A DNA stretch of 64,000 nt from the NCBI RefSeq assembly GCF_032854445.1, contig NC_088299.1, positions 17,665,608 through 17,729,607 of the forward strand, given 5' to 3'. The position numbers and the translations under genes are program-made. The notes beneath the pieces are model-generated. The model was not told where the DNA came from. It did no database searches and was given only the letters and a program-made list of their open reading frames with translations. The DNA is from Liolophura sinensis (taxonomy: Eukaryota > Mollusca > Polyplacophora > Chitonida > Chitonidae). Below, one piece after another: positions 34,357 through 45,795 of the stretch. Position 1 is the stretch's first letter; each line of letters begins with the position of its first letter.

Positions 34357-35645
34357 CTTGACTGGTAACCTTAATATTGTAAATAATGATGATTACGAAG
34401 TCTGTTTGTGTGAGCTAAAGAGAAAAATGTCCTTTCGGCGCTTGAATACTTTGCAAAAAAAGTGGCGTAAACAGGAGAAAGTAGAACCTTCAGGCCTTGA
34501 CACTTGGCTTCAGTTAGCAAACAGTAAGGTTGTGCATTAATTATTATTAAGAATAATGCTCATGCTGCAGCCAAACAAGTTGTGAAGGATCCCACCATGC
34601 GAAAGTTACTTGACAAGGAAATAGGTTATTGTTCCTGCGGGCAAAGCGCCTAAAAATATAATATTTGTCTGCAAGAATTATTGCTATCAGGTTCTTGCAG
34701 AAGAGCTTAACATCACTACAAAAACTGCCCCAACATCAACGAATTCTAGAACGATCAATATTCTGTGGGAGCAATTTAAAAAGTATCAAGAAGTACAAAA
34801 AGTACAGTCATTTTGGAAAAAGTACTGTTATGCAATTGTAAAACAATCTGGCGTTAACTGTATTTTGATCCTTAAAAACTCAAGACATCTCACCGAAGAA
34901 ACAGACGCTGCAAAATACGTACATTGTAAAGGCATCTCCTTATATCATTTCTAATTGTATGGATGTTTAATAAAACTGGTCATCGCTACATTAACGTCGA
35001 AGGTAATAAAACCTTCTTCAGTTCAATAACAGACCATTCATGGGATTTTTCGTTCTTCATGCAGTGCTTGAGTTTCTCATTAATAACATCTATGTGAAAT
35101 TCGAGGAAACCATGTACAAACAGTGTATAGGTATTCCTGTTCTCGTATGAATACGACTATGTGCAGAAACTATTGAGAAGTAATCCTCACCAGGCTCGAT
35201 CTTTCTCATTCACTAAACAGTATATTGATGATCTGCTGGCTTTAAACAGCCTAGATATAACAAAGGCTGTAACATATTTATCAACCTTCGCTGGATTTAA
35301 AGGAAACCACAGACACTCTTGATGGTACAACCAAGTCCAAAACGGTTTCCCCTGTTGCAGACTGTGCGGCTAGAGGGATAGTTCTAATTTTGACATTGTA
35401 CGTTGGAAGGCAATATACCGACGCGTCCTACATATTGCATGTACATATCTTGCCTTGTAGCCTTTGTTAGATCATACGTGTTGTGTGGCGATTTCATTCA
35501 ATGTCACAAATTATTACTGCAAAACTAGTGTGTCCAGATTATTCCCTCAAACGCCTTCACTCCAAGTCTCTTAAGTTTTATAATGATTATAATTCTCTTG
35601 TAAGTATATATGGACAGAGAATCTGGAATTTCTGGCGCTCTGCTT
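34357..35645 (+). pseudogene. Decayed Penelope-like reverse transcriptase (Naiad-type)
   Basis: Fragments in changing frames keep family order: TGNLNIVNNDDYE (34364), VIVPAGKAPKNIIFVCKNYC (34625), SGVNCILILKNSRHL (about 34850), NNIYVKFEETMYKQCIGIP (about 35085), YEYDYVQKLL and the catalytic YIDD box with LLALN (35221), NIPTRPTYCMYISCLVAF (35411), FYNDYNSLVSIYGQ (about 35578). These match RT fingers, palm and thumb of Penelope-like elements. About a dozen codons between GIP and YEYDY, normally holding the first half of the palm, are missing. Many stops and frameshifts make it inactive. With the upstream GIY-YIG block the order is endonuclease then RT, the permuted arrangement reported for Naiad/Chlamys elements. 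Confidence 0.8.
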
Positions 35646-36684
35646 CATGATTGTGTCTAATTCCGCTTAACACGGTGCTAGGGCTGTATATTCATCGTGT
35701 TGAATTAGATCACCACTTTGGATATATAAACAGTTGCAATCAAAGCGCAACTCAAATACATATTTGATTAACGACAACTTATATTCTAGCATGGTACACG
35801 ATTTAAATACAGATTTCACTCAGTCGCCCAGATCATTGAAAACTCGGTCGCTTCTCATTGTATGATTCTTTACAATTTTCTCACCTTTTATACTTTCCTT
35901 GTTCTGTCCTAGCTTGTGTTATGTGTCGTTGTGAGAACTGACCTTGCGAGTATTGACATGGAAAGTCCTTATTGGTTTACGGCTGGTATACAACTGTCTG
36001 TTTCGACGCATAGATGTCACGAAAACAGTTTGATTTCATCTTTTATTTCTTCTGTAGGAGCCCTTTCAAATCTCTGTTGATTTGTTCCTTGGATGTTGGA
36101 GATCAGAGGTGAAAAAGAAACCATATCCAATTTAAATTTTTTACTCGGCTTTTCTATTATCAAGCATGTTTATGTAATGCATTTTTCCGGAAGTCTTTCC
36201 AAAAACAGGCTATGTTGAGATAATGAAGGGATAGATTTTACAGAAGAAATGCTGTCATTTCAAGTACAAATCATTAGCATGCTTTTTTCGCCTGCCTTCA
36301 TCTCATGAGTGCCATTACGTCAAACAGTCACTTAGGTTTGCTCAAAGGTGGTGGCGAATTCCATGTTTCTAGAGAGTGAAATTGGTGGTCCGGTTATTTA
36401 ATCTGCTTGATCGATGCGTAACCAGGTAATCTGTCCCACCGATGCCTAGCCAAGTTATCACAGAGAAAGGATCTAGCCATGAACCGACAAGGGACGTGAT
36501 CAGTCAACAAAGCCAGACATTTTCAGCACAGGTGTTAAGTATTCTGCTTTCTTACTCACACATTTGCGTTTAGGTAAGATGTGTTTTGAAATGGCGGAAT
36601 AAAATTTGTGTCATTGAATGATAAAAACAGTATTAATTACTATATATCTACAAGTAACTCCAATGATTCCAATGAATTCATATT
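35646..36684. other. Possible 3' part of the retroelement; otherwise unrecognised
   Basis: No clear protein similarity after the RT thumb fragment. The element's 3' end could not be located. Confidence 0.35.
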
Positions 36685-36895
36685 TACATAGCTTCAATCA
36701 GCATGACTCAGGTCCTTGTGAGACCTGTTTAGTAGAAGATTCCATCTCACACCTACAATAATGCAAGGAAACTTTTTTTGCAGATCTAATTAAAGGTGGG
36801 GTCACTAACCCTTCCCTGGTAACTGTGTTTAGGTCGCTGCATAATGAAAGCCTCCAGGATGATACATCGATGTAAGAAATTTTAGATGGTATGTA
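36685..36895 (+). pseudogene. Possible LINE reverse-transcriptase C-terminal remnant
   Basis: In one frame DSGPCETCLVEDSISHLQ then stop and CKETFFADLIKGGV, then PSLVTVFRSLHNE. The C-x2-C-(x)7-H-(x)4-C spacing resembles the zinc-knuckle-like tail of non-LTR retrotransposon ORF2 proteins. It is short, with an internal stop, so confidence is low. Confidence 0.28.
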
Positions 36896-38011
36896 GTTAT
36901 TAGTTCAAGGTTTAATAAACTGATATAATACTGGCCTAATGACCATGTTTTCTCAGAAATGAGTTCCCTTTCCATTGTCTTTGCCTATCTGTCCATCCAC
37001 TCGTTTATGTGTATCTATGTAAAACCCTCCCTCTTACACCTGTGTTTATAAAGGAGGCAAACCCAGATAATAAACTGATGTTTTTTTTGTCCCGCATTGG
37101 CACATAACATGCTTACGCATGGATTGCCATACCTTTTTAAAATATTTATATAATAATGGGAAACTTGTTTTGTACTTATCGGTTGTGTAATAGGCCCCCG
37201 AAGGGGTAAGTGGACTTGATTAAGCTATGCACAGCTCTTATGCCACAAATCACACTGCAGCTTGTTGATAACATAATCTGATAATGCGGGTATCAAACTA
37301 ACAACTGATGTTTGCAAATGAAACTAAAAAATTGTCCTTTGATATGCCCTGGTTGGAGTTTTTTTATTGACCCTTGATGACCCTTAACACATTCCATTAA
37401 TGTCACTTACAATACATATCGATTGCGTTACAATAGACTGCTGACGAAATCGAATCCGGTGCTTCTAAGAGACGATTCAAAAAAGGTTTTCATATAAATC
37501 CAACATGGCTTCAAACTACGGAACCAAGATCCATCTTTAGCTTATTTGGTTCAGGAAGTGTTAACACACTGTGTGGTTTTGATACTCTGGAGAATTTATA
37601 GAGTATTGGTAAGTACTATTGTGTAGTCAATCTCATTCTGATTCGCCGGCAAAGAAAGAAAACAGTAGCTTTTCAAAGCAAGGTTCCAAAAACCCTATTT
37701 AAGAATATTTATTACAATGTACTTAACCTACGACTTAGCCGATGGCATTAGTTTGTTTTCAAGGTCAATGCCCAAAGTTGTTGCAAATTAAATCAAGGTT
37801 TCGCTGATTTTATCGCAGGTAAGGGTCATGATGTTTATCCGGAACTGTCCAAAAGAGGCAGGTAAAATGGCTTACAGGCATACAAAAATAGCCTTAATAC
37901 GAGATCAGTTTTTTTATCACAAGTGCTGAGGTTACAGCAGAGGCTGTCCCAGATTGTCCGGAGATTGAGTCTTTTGAACATATTTTGTAATCTGCTCTTT
38001 ATCTTCTTGAC
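36896..38011. other. No recognisable feature
   Basis: AT-rich, with only short open frames. Confidence 0.4.
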
Positions 38012-38503
38012 TTGCATTTTACTCCGTACTCAATATGTCATTTTCGCGATGTAGAGGTCAGGTGTGCGGGTCCAGAACTCCGGGGCAGAGTATCTCAACC
38101 ATATCAGGTGAACATTGAGAAGCCAAGGATTGATGGGTTTCTCAGCAAGACCTCCAACAAAGTCCCTACGATGAAGGATGGCCATTTTGATTTCTGTAGT
38201 TGCCCAATAACTAACAAAACACTAACACCAGAAATATACTGCCAGTGTGCAAAAGAGAAGTCAAAACACAGCAATTACTGTCTTTTACAGCAAAATGGCA
38301 CAGACGAGTCACGATCGCAAAATCATGTTCTATTCTTACCATTGATGGATTCAAACGACTTCAACATGAAATGTCCTGCCAATGTTTTGAAAGTCAAAGG
38401 CGTGGAAAAGGATTGTGTTGTGATTGCCAGTTTGGGACAAGGTACTGTTCATCGATTTAAATCTGTTCTGGTGAATTTGATAAAGAATCCAGAAATCCTA
38501 TAG
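38012..38503 (+). CDS. Open block with LRRCT-like start (exon or gene fragment)
   Basis: A 163-codon plus-strand frame ending in TAG. Near its start RDVEVRCAGPELRGRV has the Cys-Ala-x-Pro-x-x-Leu-x-Gly pattern of leucine-rich-repeat C-terminal caps, found in extracellular or membrane LRR proteins. A possible acceptor (CGCGATGTAG) sits just before VRC. The rest is cysteine-containing (FDFCSCPITN, IYCQCAKEKSKHSNYC) and not recognised. No LRRs are visible upstream, so this may be an exon of a gene extending left, or a retro/pseudogene fragment. The open length outside any tandem array is unusual for this window. Confidence 0.38.
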   Translation: MHFTPYSICHFRDVEVRCAGPELRGRVSQPYQVNIEKPRIDGFLSKTSNKVPTMKDGHFDFCSCPITNKTLTPEIYCQCAKEKSKHSNYCLLQQNGTDESRSQNHVLFLPLMDSNDFNMKCPANVLKVKGVEKDCVVIASLGQGTVHRFKSVLVNLIKNPEIL

Positions 38504-38934
38504 TCGTAGATTATGCACCATGGCTTAGTAAAAAAAAATACAGTTATGTTAGCTATGCAATTTATTAGACGTCATTGGTCTAAAACTACCCAATAGAGAT
38601 GTATATCACTGAAGGCAAAGAAAACACCAACATAAAGTATATTTCAGATGAAAGCCCATTAAAATTGTCCACAAAAGTAGTTCATTTTGTTTAGAGTTTT
38701 TTCAGCTCAGAAATTTGGAACTTCGGATTCTATGGAAATCCTATCTGACCATATTGGGAGTAATGAAGTCACATCTGGTGTTTGCCACTTGGTATACATA
38801 GATCGCTTGGTTTCATGGTTTTAATTGCATATACGTGTAGATCTATGCATACAGGTGTAGATCTATGAATACAGTCGCCAAATGGCCCTTGAAACGAACT
38901 ATTTCAAGGAAAAATATGGATGTGATATCCTCTG
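38504..38934. other. No recognisable feature
   Basis: Short interval between the LRRCT-like block and a minisatellite. Nothing seen. Confidence 0.4.
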
Positions 38935-39272
38935 GGGTACTGCAGGCCACCGTAGATTCCGGATCTGACGCTACTCATACCCTTTGGGGTACTGCAGGCC
39001 ACCGTAGATTCTGCTGGATGTTACGTTACTGATACCCTCTGGGGTACTGCAGGCCACCGTAGATTCCGGATCAGACGTTACTGATACCCTCTGGGGTACT
39101 GCATGCCACCGTAGATTCCGGATCTGACGTTACTGATACCCTCTGGGGTACTGCATGCCACCGTAGATTCCGGATCTGACGATACTCATACCCTCTGGGG
39201 TACTGCAGGCCACCGTAGATTCTGGATGTGACGTTACTGATATTCTCTGGGGTATTGCAGGCCACCGAAGAT
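38935..39272. repeat. 52-bp minisatellite, about 6.5 copies
   Basis: Units carry CTCTGGGGTACTGCAGGCCA and CCGTAGATTCCGGATCTGAC. The period is 52-55 bp. Variants differ at GCAGG/GCATG and CCGGATC/CTGGATG. Confidence 0.94.
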
Positions 39273-39769
39273 TCAAAAGTTTTAAAACCATTCTGCTCGG
39301 TTGGAAAAATTAAATCATAAACGAAGTTTAACGATCTTTCACCTTATTTACTCTTCATTTTATTGGTTTCTTCGGCTCTAATTCGAACATAGACAAAATG
39401 TTTTGGAGTCTTTTCACTAAGTATTCAATTTTTTTAAATAATATACAGAAGCACAAAAGCGACTTATGTTGAAGACGAAAAAGATGTTCATTTTAGAAAG
39501 ACCAATATCTCCAGCGTAGCATTCAAGTCACGTGGTTCGAAAAAACATTTAGACGAAGCTTACATCTAATTTTCCACATGGCCCAGACTGTTGTGTTTTT
39601 TTTCAACAATATGTAGACAGGTGAGTTTCTAATGGCTGCGGTGGGTTGCCATGAAATGTAGACACTTATTCCACGTTTCCATCAGCAGACAGAAAGAAAG
39701 AAAAAGATGCCACTGCGAACATGTAATAAAAGGGAGACGTCGAATAATACTGATTCAAGCTGTCATGAT

Positions 39770-40110
39770 TCTTCAGGTCATATCCTCAAAGCTCTTTGCA
39801 AGAACTTGTCTGCCAGTGTTATTTCTTATTACTTTCAGCGGTGTAACATTTTACACGATATAGACGTGACATTATGGGGCTCTAGACACACGAGTGCATG
39901 TGATAGGAAGCCGACCAGCTTCCCCGATGAGACACTCTGAGGGGGTTTGATTACACTCCACAGTCGTGACACGTAGAGCAGGAAAGGCAAGAAAACAGAC
40001 AGCAATCTCTTCAAAGATCTGGGTATCTAGATCAACATGGACTTGTCAGGATAGTCTAGTTCTGATCAATGTCTTTGTGCGGAAGCTGACTGGTATAGAC
40101 AGGAGTGATT
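39770..40110 (+). repeat. Dispersed repeat family E, copy 2
   Basis: GGGTTTGATTACACTCCACA, AGAGCAGGAAAGGCAAGAAA and ACAGCAATCTCTTCAAAG align in order with copy 1 at 30225-30560. No coding potential recognised. Confidence 0.62.
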
Positions 40111-40634
40111 CCCGCGACGCATGCAGCTGGTGTGCAAAGATTGTACATTGCAACTTAGTAAAGTTTAGTGTTTGTACCTTAAAATGGATAGTACATTACG
40201 GCCATAGAAGAAAAGACCTCTTATTCATTCCGACGGGTTTAACGGATTCTAAATCTTTTAGACACTGTCAACCAATTAGCGACAATATCCGTTGTCGTGA
40301 ATATGGAGTTTTCTGTAGTGTCCATTGGGGTTCATGTCATGGTTAGCCCTGCTCTCAGGGTGCAGACATCTCATCAATGCTATACGCTGACCGCTCATGT
40401 CTGTAAGTATTGTTAGATCACCTAATTAATATTCTGTAACACGACATGGCTCTACAAGCTGACCATGACTATTTGTCCATTCATATCCTCAACTCTGAAT
40501 ACCGCAGCACGTGTTCGTCAAGATACTATTGCAAAAGTGCTTCGGTAATACCAATACGGAAAGGAAATATATACTTAGATGTGCAACCCGACAATTCCTC
40601 GCCACGCTGACACAGGTTTTCACAGGACCCACTG

Positions 40635-40955
40635 TGGAGCTATCCAAGCGAGAGCGGTCCCTATAAGAAACGGTCCCAGATTAGAAGGGTTCAGACCTAA
40701 AGTAGTGCTAATCCAGGGTGGTCCCAAATTATAGCGGTCCAAAGCTAGAACATCTCCACGCTGGAGTGATCCTAAGCTATAGAGGCCCCAAGGTAGACCT
40801 GTCTTAAACTATGGTGATCCCAAGTGGAATGGCCCCAAGCTAGAGAGAATCAGGTTAGAGCGGTTCCAAACTATGGTCGCCCCAAGTTTCAGCAGTCCCA
40901 AACTAGGGCCGTCCCAAGTCAGAGCTGCCCCAAGTTTGGACGGCCCCAGGCAATC
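40635..40955. repeat. Degenerate GGTCCCAA repeat
   Basis: About 20 copies of a 15-16 bp motif such as GCGGTCCCAAACTAGA and CGGCCCCAAGTTAGA, heavily diverged. Confidence 0.85.
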
Positions 40956-42371
40956 TAATCTTGACTAGTATTACATAGTTTCCGTGTAGGTCTGTCAGAA
41001 GAAGAATGAATTGTAAACCCTTGATGTCACGTCACTCCATCCAGAAACCATAGTTTCTCCTCAGAAAAGTACGATAGACGTATTTTAGGTTCGTCTGGCT
41101 GGTCTGAATTGTTCAGCCAAGCATATTTTGACCATGTCGCCATGCACAAAGAATCAGAACTAAAACATAGCCCGCGTGCTATCTGCGCACTTCGTATCCC
41201 CACTCTCTCTCATCAATAAACACCGAAATCGTTTATTATGTAAGACTAATCGCAAACCGTTTATGTTTGAGAAAAAAACCCGTAATGTACATACATGGCT
41301 CAAAAAGTCCTCGGCGCTTCGCACCTCGTGCTTTCTTAACCATGTATGCACATTCACTCGGCGTTTCTCCACAACGGAGTTACAATGTAGAAATGTTTAA
41401 GGCAGAAAAAACCAGGAGGTTATATTCCGGGAAACACAGCGGAAATTCAACAACGATAGTGGTAATCTCTTTACATAACAAATCTACAATATACCATTTC
41501 TATTAACATTTTGCCGCGATACAAGGCGTTAAACCATAAAATTCATTCATTTCTCTTCGCATCAACACGTACCCTGGCACAGCGTCATTTGCAACAAACC
41601 CACCAGTATAATTCATGTAAAGATTTAACAGTGGGACACAATTTGGGAAAATCAGAACCAACAGACAATGCATGCCATTCATCCATAACATTTCGTGAGA
41701 TAATGTGAAGATCGATGGTCACACAGCATTTTCACTCTGCAGATTAGACGAAGACAAAGTACATTGAAGCGAAGTAATTAGCACAAAAGGGAAAGTTTGG
41801 GATAACCCTTCCCTGATAACTCTTCAAGTCTTAAAGTGGCTAAAATGGAGACTTTTGGCAAAATCCGTATCAGGTAACCAAACCAAAATGTCTCTTTACC
41901 AAAACTAAGAAAGTTTGCGAACTTTATTACAGATTTTGAACAATAAAACTTGCACAAATCAGACTGATATTATGTGAAAATATTGATAATTATTTTCACT
42001 ATTTCAAACAATTTCCGAAATTCTGATAATTTATTTTTTCAGGTATAGACTCTCTGGAATATTTAGGACTTTTTGTCATAGTGGGGAGGAGAGGATGGAT
42101 TTCGAAAATTTATTTAAATAAAATCTACATACCTGCAACTAGTCCAGCCTTAAGCTTGTCTTCCTTTTGATTATGTAGACATGATACAGTTTACCATATT
42201 GCCGATATCTAGTCTGGACTTGAGTGGGGTTAGGTGAAGGCCCTGTTAGTGCTATGTAGACCGTTTCCGAGTAGTTACATCAAGTCAACCCAATTCGATT
42301 TCCATTGTCATAAACATATACTACTATGTTATTTAGAATCCCTTGCAAAGTATCAGTTCCGACTGTATCTG
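40956..42371. other. No gene recognised; short imperfect palindrome
   Basis: CGTAATGTACATACATGGCT (41281-41300) and TAACCATGTATGCACATTCA (41337-41356) are near reverse complements about 36 bp apart. Otherwise nothing recognised. Confidence 0.4.
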
Positions 42372-42519
42372 TGAAGGTCTTCCAGCAACCTGCGGATGGT
42401 CGTGGGTTTCCTCCGGGCTCTGCCCGGTTTCCTCCCATCACAATGCTGGCCGTCGTCGTATAAGTGAAATATTCTTGAGAACGGCGTAAAACACCAATCA
42501 AATAAACATATAAATAAAT
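42372..42519 (+). mobile_element. SINE family B, 5'-truncated
   Basis: GCAACCTGCGGATGGTCGTG, GGTTTCCTCCCATCACAATG and ACGGCGTAAAACACCAATCA followed by AAATAAACATATAAATAAAT. Well conserved. Confidence 0.9.
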
Positions 42520-45029
42520 CAAATCATCCGTCAAGGCAAACTATCGGTTTATATTCTGGACATTCGCTGGCATTTCAGTGCCACCAAGTTTAGAACTACA
42601 TGCATCTTATTCACCAAAAGTCCACAGTATTATAAGAATATCGGAAATATAATCATTCACAAAATACTCTTTTTGCAATGCATGTTTCTTTTACTTGTAA
42701 ATCCATATAAATTGAAACAGTCCATTTGTTCTATGTTTACGCCAACTCCACCAAGCTTTTTGTGATCAACCTTTATAAAGATTGTTTCAACTTCCGTCTA
42801 CACGCTGTTTTGGGCATATAGGAGCCCCTCAAATTCCGGCGTTTCGTTACATAATGTAAAGTACATGCATGACCTTTTTTCTATTAAAGTAAAATAAAGT
42901 AAGAAGTCTCCTGATCAGTTCATCTCGCACCTCTTCAACAGTCTCGCCAATCGGGCGCAGTTATACACTATACTCGGCTGAACCGATGAGGGAATAGATC
43001 AAAGACTGTTACACATATACTGCCCAACGCCATATTACCGGTTCACAGCACCGCAAGAGTTCTTTGCATTGCCAAGATTTGATTCTGTAGGAATTATCCA
43101 CACACCCTCACACAATGTTGAACTGGGTCCATTGTACCATTGAACTTTTTTGTTCACATCACAGATCAATGAACCTGCTGAAATCTCCCGACTTGCGAAA
43201 TATATTCCAGTTCATTTATTACGCCTTGGCGACAATAATAGATACGGTGATAAACAAGTTATTCTGCTTTTGACTACATTTCCATTTCTTTCCTCTTCAT
43301 TAAAAATCGATTTTCGGTCTTTATGTGCTTGAGGTACATGTACATCCTTGGTTAAACAATTCCTGGTAAACATAACTTCAAAAAAGGATGATAAAATCTT
43401 AGATGGATGTATTAACTGTGCCTAATGGCAACAAAGACTGCGCATTGTTCGCCCGTAGAATTGTTTTTGCCGATTCTTAAAAAAAAAACCCAGAGACCCT
43501 GCAAGTATTCAATCTCCAGTAGGAAAGCCTGGAATATAAAAATTGGAAAGCAAATTTGATAAACTGAGTGATTTCGCGCCTAATGCGGCATTTTAAGTCA
43601 ACTTGGTCCTGGATTCGTGGGAAAACTTTGAGGAAAAGAAAGCAAAATTCCCAAAGCCGTGCTCTATGAACAGAAAGCTAAGTGTAAATTCCAAAAAGTT
43701 CTATTAGAGATTTCTGAAAACATTTCCAGGCTCGTCTCCTTCCACAACGAGACCTAGATACATGCATATTTCATGGCAAATCCGCCAGTTTCATTTTAAT
43801 ATGAATGAATTCTCGGCTTAATTTCTCACCGTTTTTATATCTGTATATCCACGTTTCTGGCAATCACGGAATCAAGCGATCTCAAACTAACGTCGAAATT
43901 TTAATCATTAAATTGAGTATGCCCTTTTTACGTTATTTTAGCGCAAATTTGTTGTACTTACCCTGAATTTACTTCTTGAAGCAATATTTTGACCTGGTTA
44001 CATCAGAAATAACAATTGTAAATTGATTTTAAATTTTTTTTTTTAATTTTTTAAGTCTAAGATCGCTTCGTGATCCTGGGACCTGGGACCTGATGGACGC
44101 CACAGCTTGTTGAGTGTTTTCTTATTAGACATTTCCAGAGAGAAAAAACTATTCAACAGTTCTGTAGCGATCTGACAAATTATCCAGAATTACATATAAA
44201 CAGTCAACTGGAATGCTTACAAAGTGGTGTAAAAGCCAATTTGATGTGATGAACGTTTAGGACATCCTATTTTCCTGAGCCTGAATTGTAGACACGGGCC
44301 ATTATTATTAGAGCACGTTTCGAACAAGCTGCCTTAAATTCCAATCTCGTTCCCCCAACAACACTTCTGCATAAGCAATGCGGATCCGGTGAAATCCCGA
44401 ACAGTCGCTATAAAGATGATTTTAGGGAAGATATCGTTTGGTTTCTTTTTTGGTTTCTCTATATAATATAATCTTTAGTTTCAAGAGGAAATCTGACTTG
44501 CTGAATTTCTTTGAAGGAACCTCAAATTGTTCTACAGTGTCCCTCTCCGTGCCTCAGAACCACGCTTGGAAATGGTTATTCTGTCTGCATGTTATTTACA
44601 GTTAATTGGTGTAGCTCACTTGAACTAGAGATGTGCATAATCATTCATTCATTCATTCATTCTAAGAGATGTTATGTCAAAAGAATTTTGGCTGCATGAG
44701 TATGTAGAGATAGAAAGACTAACAGCAGATATGAAATTCAATCCCGATGTGTTGATTTAAAGAATACATGTGCCAGATTTCATAGTTGAGCTGAACAGGG
44801 CTACAAGTCTAACATAAAATTAAACAATCAATGACGTACGGTTTTACTGCATCGTGCAAATCCTTTACTGAATATACTCAAGAGGTAAAATTACATGATT
44901 TGGATGGGGAGATATAGCTGACCGGATATCATCTCAGCCTAATAAATTTACACACCTCGATGCCTGGCATGACTCTCGTACGCTTTCAGGGCCCTCTCAA
45001 CAGGCCCAAAGTCCTCCCTGGTGTAGATT
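42520..45029. other. No recognisable feature
   Basis: AT-rich single-copy-looking sequence. A short (CATT)5 run lies at 44642-44660. No exon with supporting splice sites was seen. Confidence 0.4.
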
Positions 45030-45105
45030 GTTAAAGATCTGGCTCGCTGCGACTGTTAAGCCCTTGACCTATGAGGTCGCGGGTTCAAACCCAGATCGCT
45101 CCGTT
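45030..45105 (+). mobile_element. tRNA-like segment (SINE head remnant)
   Basis: GAGGTCGCGGGTTCAAACCC is a good B box. The upstream part (GGCTCGCTGCGACTGTTAAG) does not form a proper acceptor and D-arm, so a functional tRNA gene is unlikely. It precedes an inverted SINE B. Confidence 0.5.
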
Positions 45106-45118
45106 TCAACTTCATGTA

Positions 45119-45260
45119 TGGTTTATTTATTTGGTTGGTATGTTACTCCGTACTCAAAAATATTCAACTTATATGACGGCGAGCAGCCTTATGGTGGGAG
45201 GAAATCGGACATAGCCCTGGGGAAAGCCACAACCATCCGCAGGCTGCTGACAGACACATG
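45119..45260 (-). mobile_element. SINE family B, 5'-truncated
   Basis: TATTTGGTTGGTATGTTACT, CAACTTATATGACGGCGAGC and AACCATCCGCAGGCTGCTGA are the complement of tail and body. Confidence 0.84.
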
Positions 45261-45539
45261 TATGGTTTAAGTCAGAAAGTAGTTTCTTCCTGGCATTCCA
45301 ATCTCCTCCGTCAATAAAGCTGACCAGAAGTGAAAAATTCACAACGTCATACACTAATAAAAAAAAATAAACCTAAATAACATCTTGATTTACCTGCAAA
45401 ATATCTCAGGGAGAGTCTATTCTCCTCACTGGCTGTTATCTAGTACATTAGTACCATTACTGATGTTATGAACCAATCAATCTGTCTGTCACAACTAAAC
45501 CAATGGAGTAAGATATGCCTTTCATTCTTATTTTAGCAC

Positions 45540-45795
45540 TGTGACATAACCACATTTTTGTCATTCGAACCGTAGCACATCGCTATTTAAAGAAGCACTT
45601 CGCCGCCATTCGCCGTGACATTTCCAGCAAACGGAACATAGTATGGCAAAGTCTGAGCACACGAAGACAAGCACCGATAGGATAACATCAGATTGTGTTA
45701 GAATCTGTATCAGTACTGTTCGGTAGATCTCAGGTTGTGTACAATGTAATAACGGTTTATCTTCCGTCGTGTTACACACAGCGCCTGAATTACCT
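45540..45795 (+). repeat. Dispersed repeat family D, copy 1
   Basis: GACATTTCCAGCAAACGGAA, ATGGCAAAGTCTGAGCACAC, GGTTTATCTTCCGTCGTGTT and ACACACAGCGCCTGAATTAC align with 57940-58195 in order and orientation. Confidence 0.65.

Noticed and set aside
45030-45105. Functional tRNA gene
   Set aside because: Only the B-box half looks right. The acceptor stem and D arm cannot be formed, and a SINE is adjacent.
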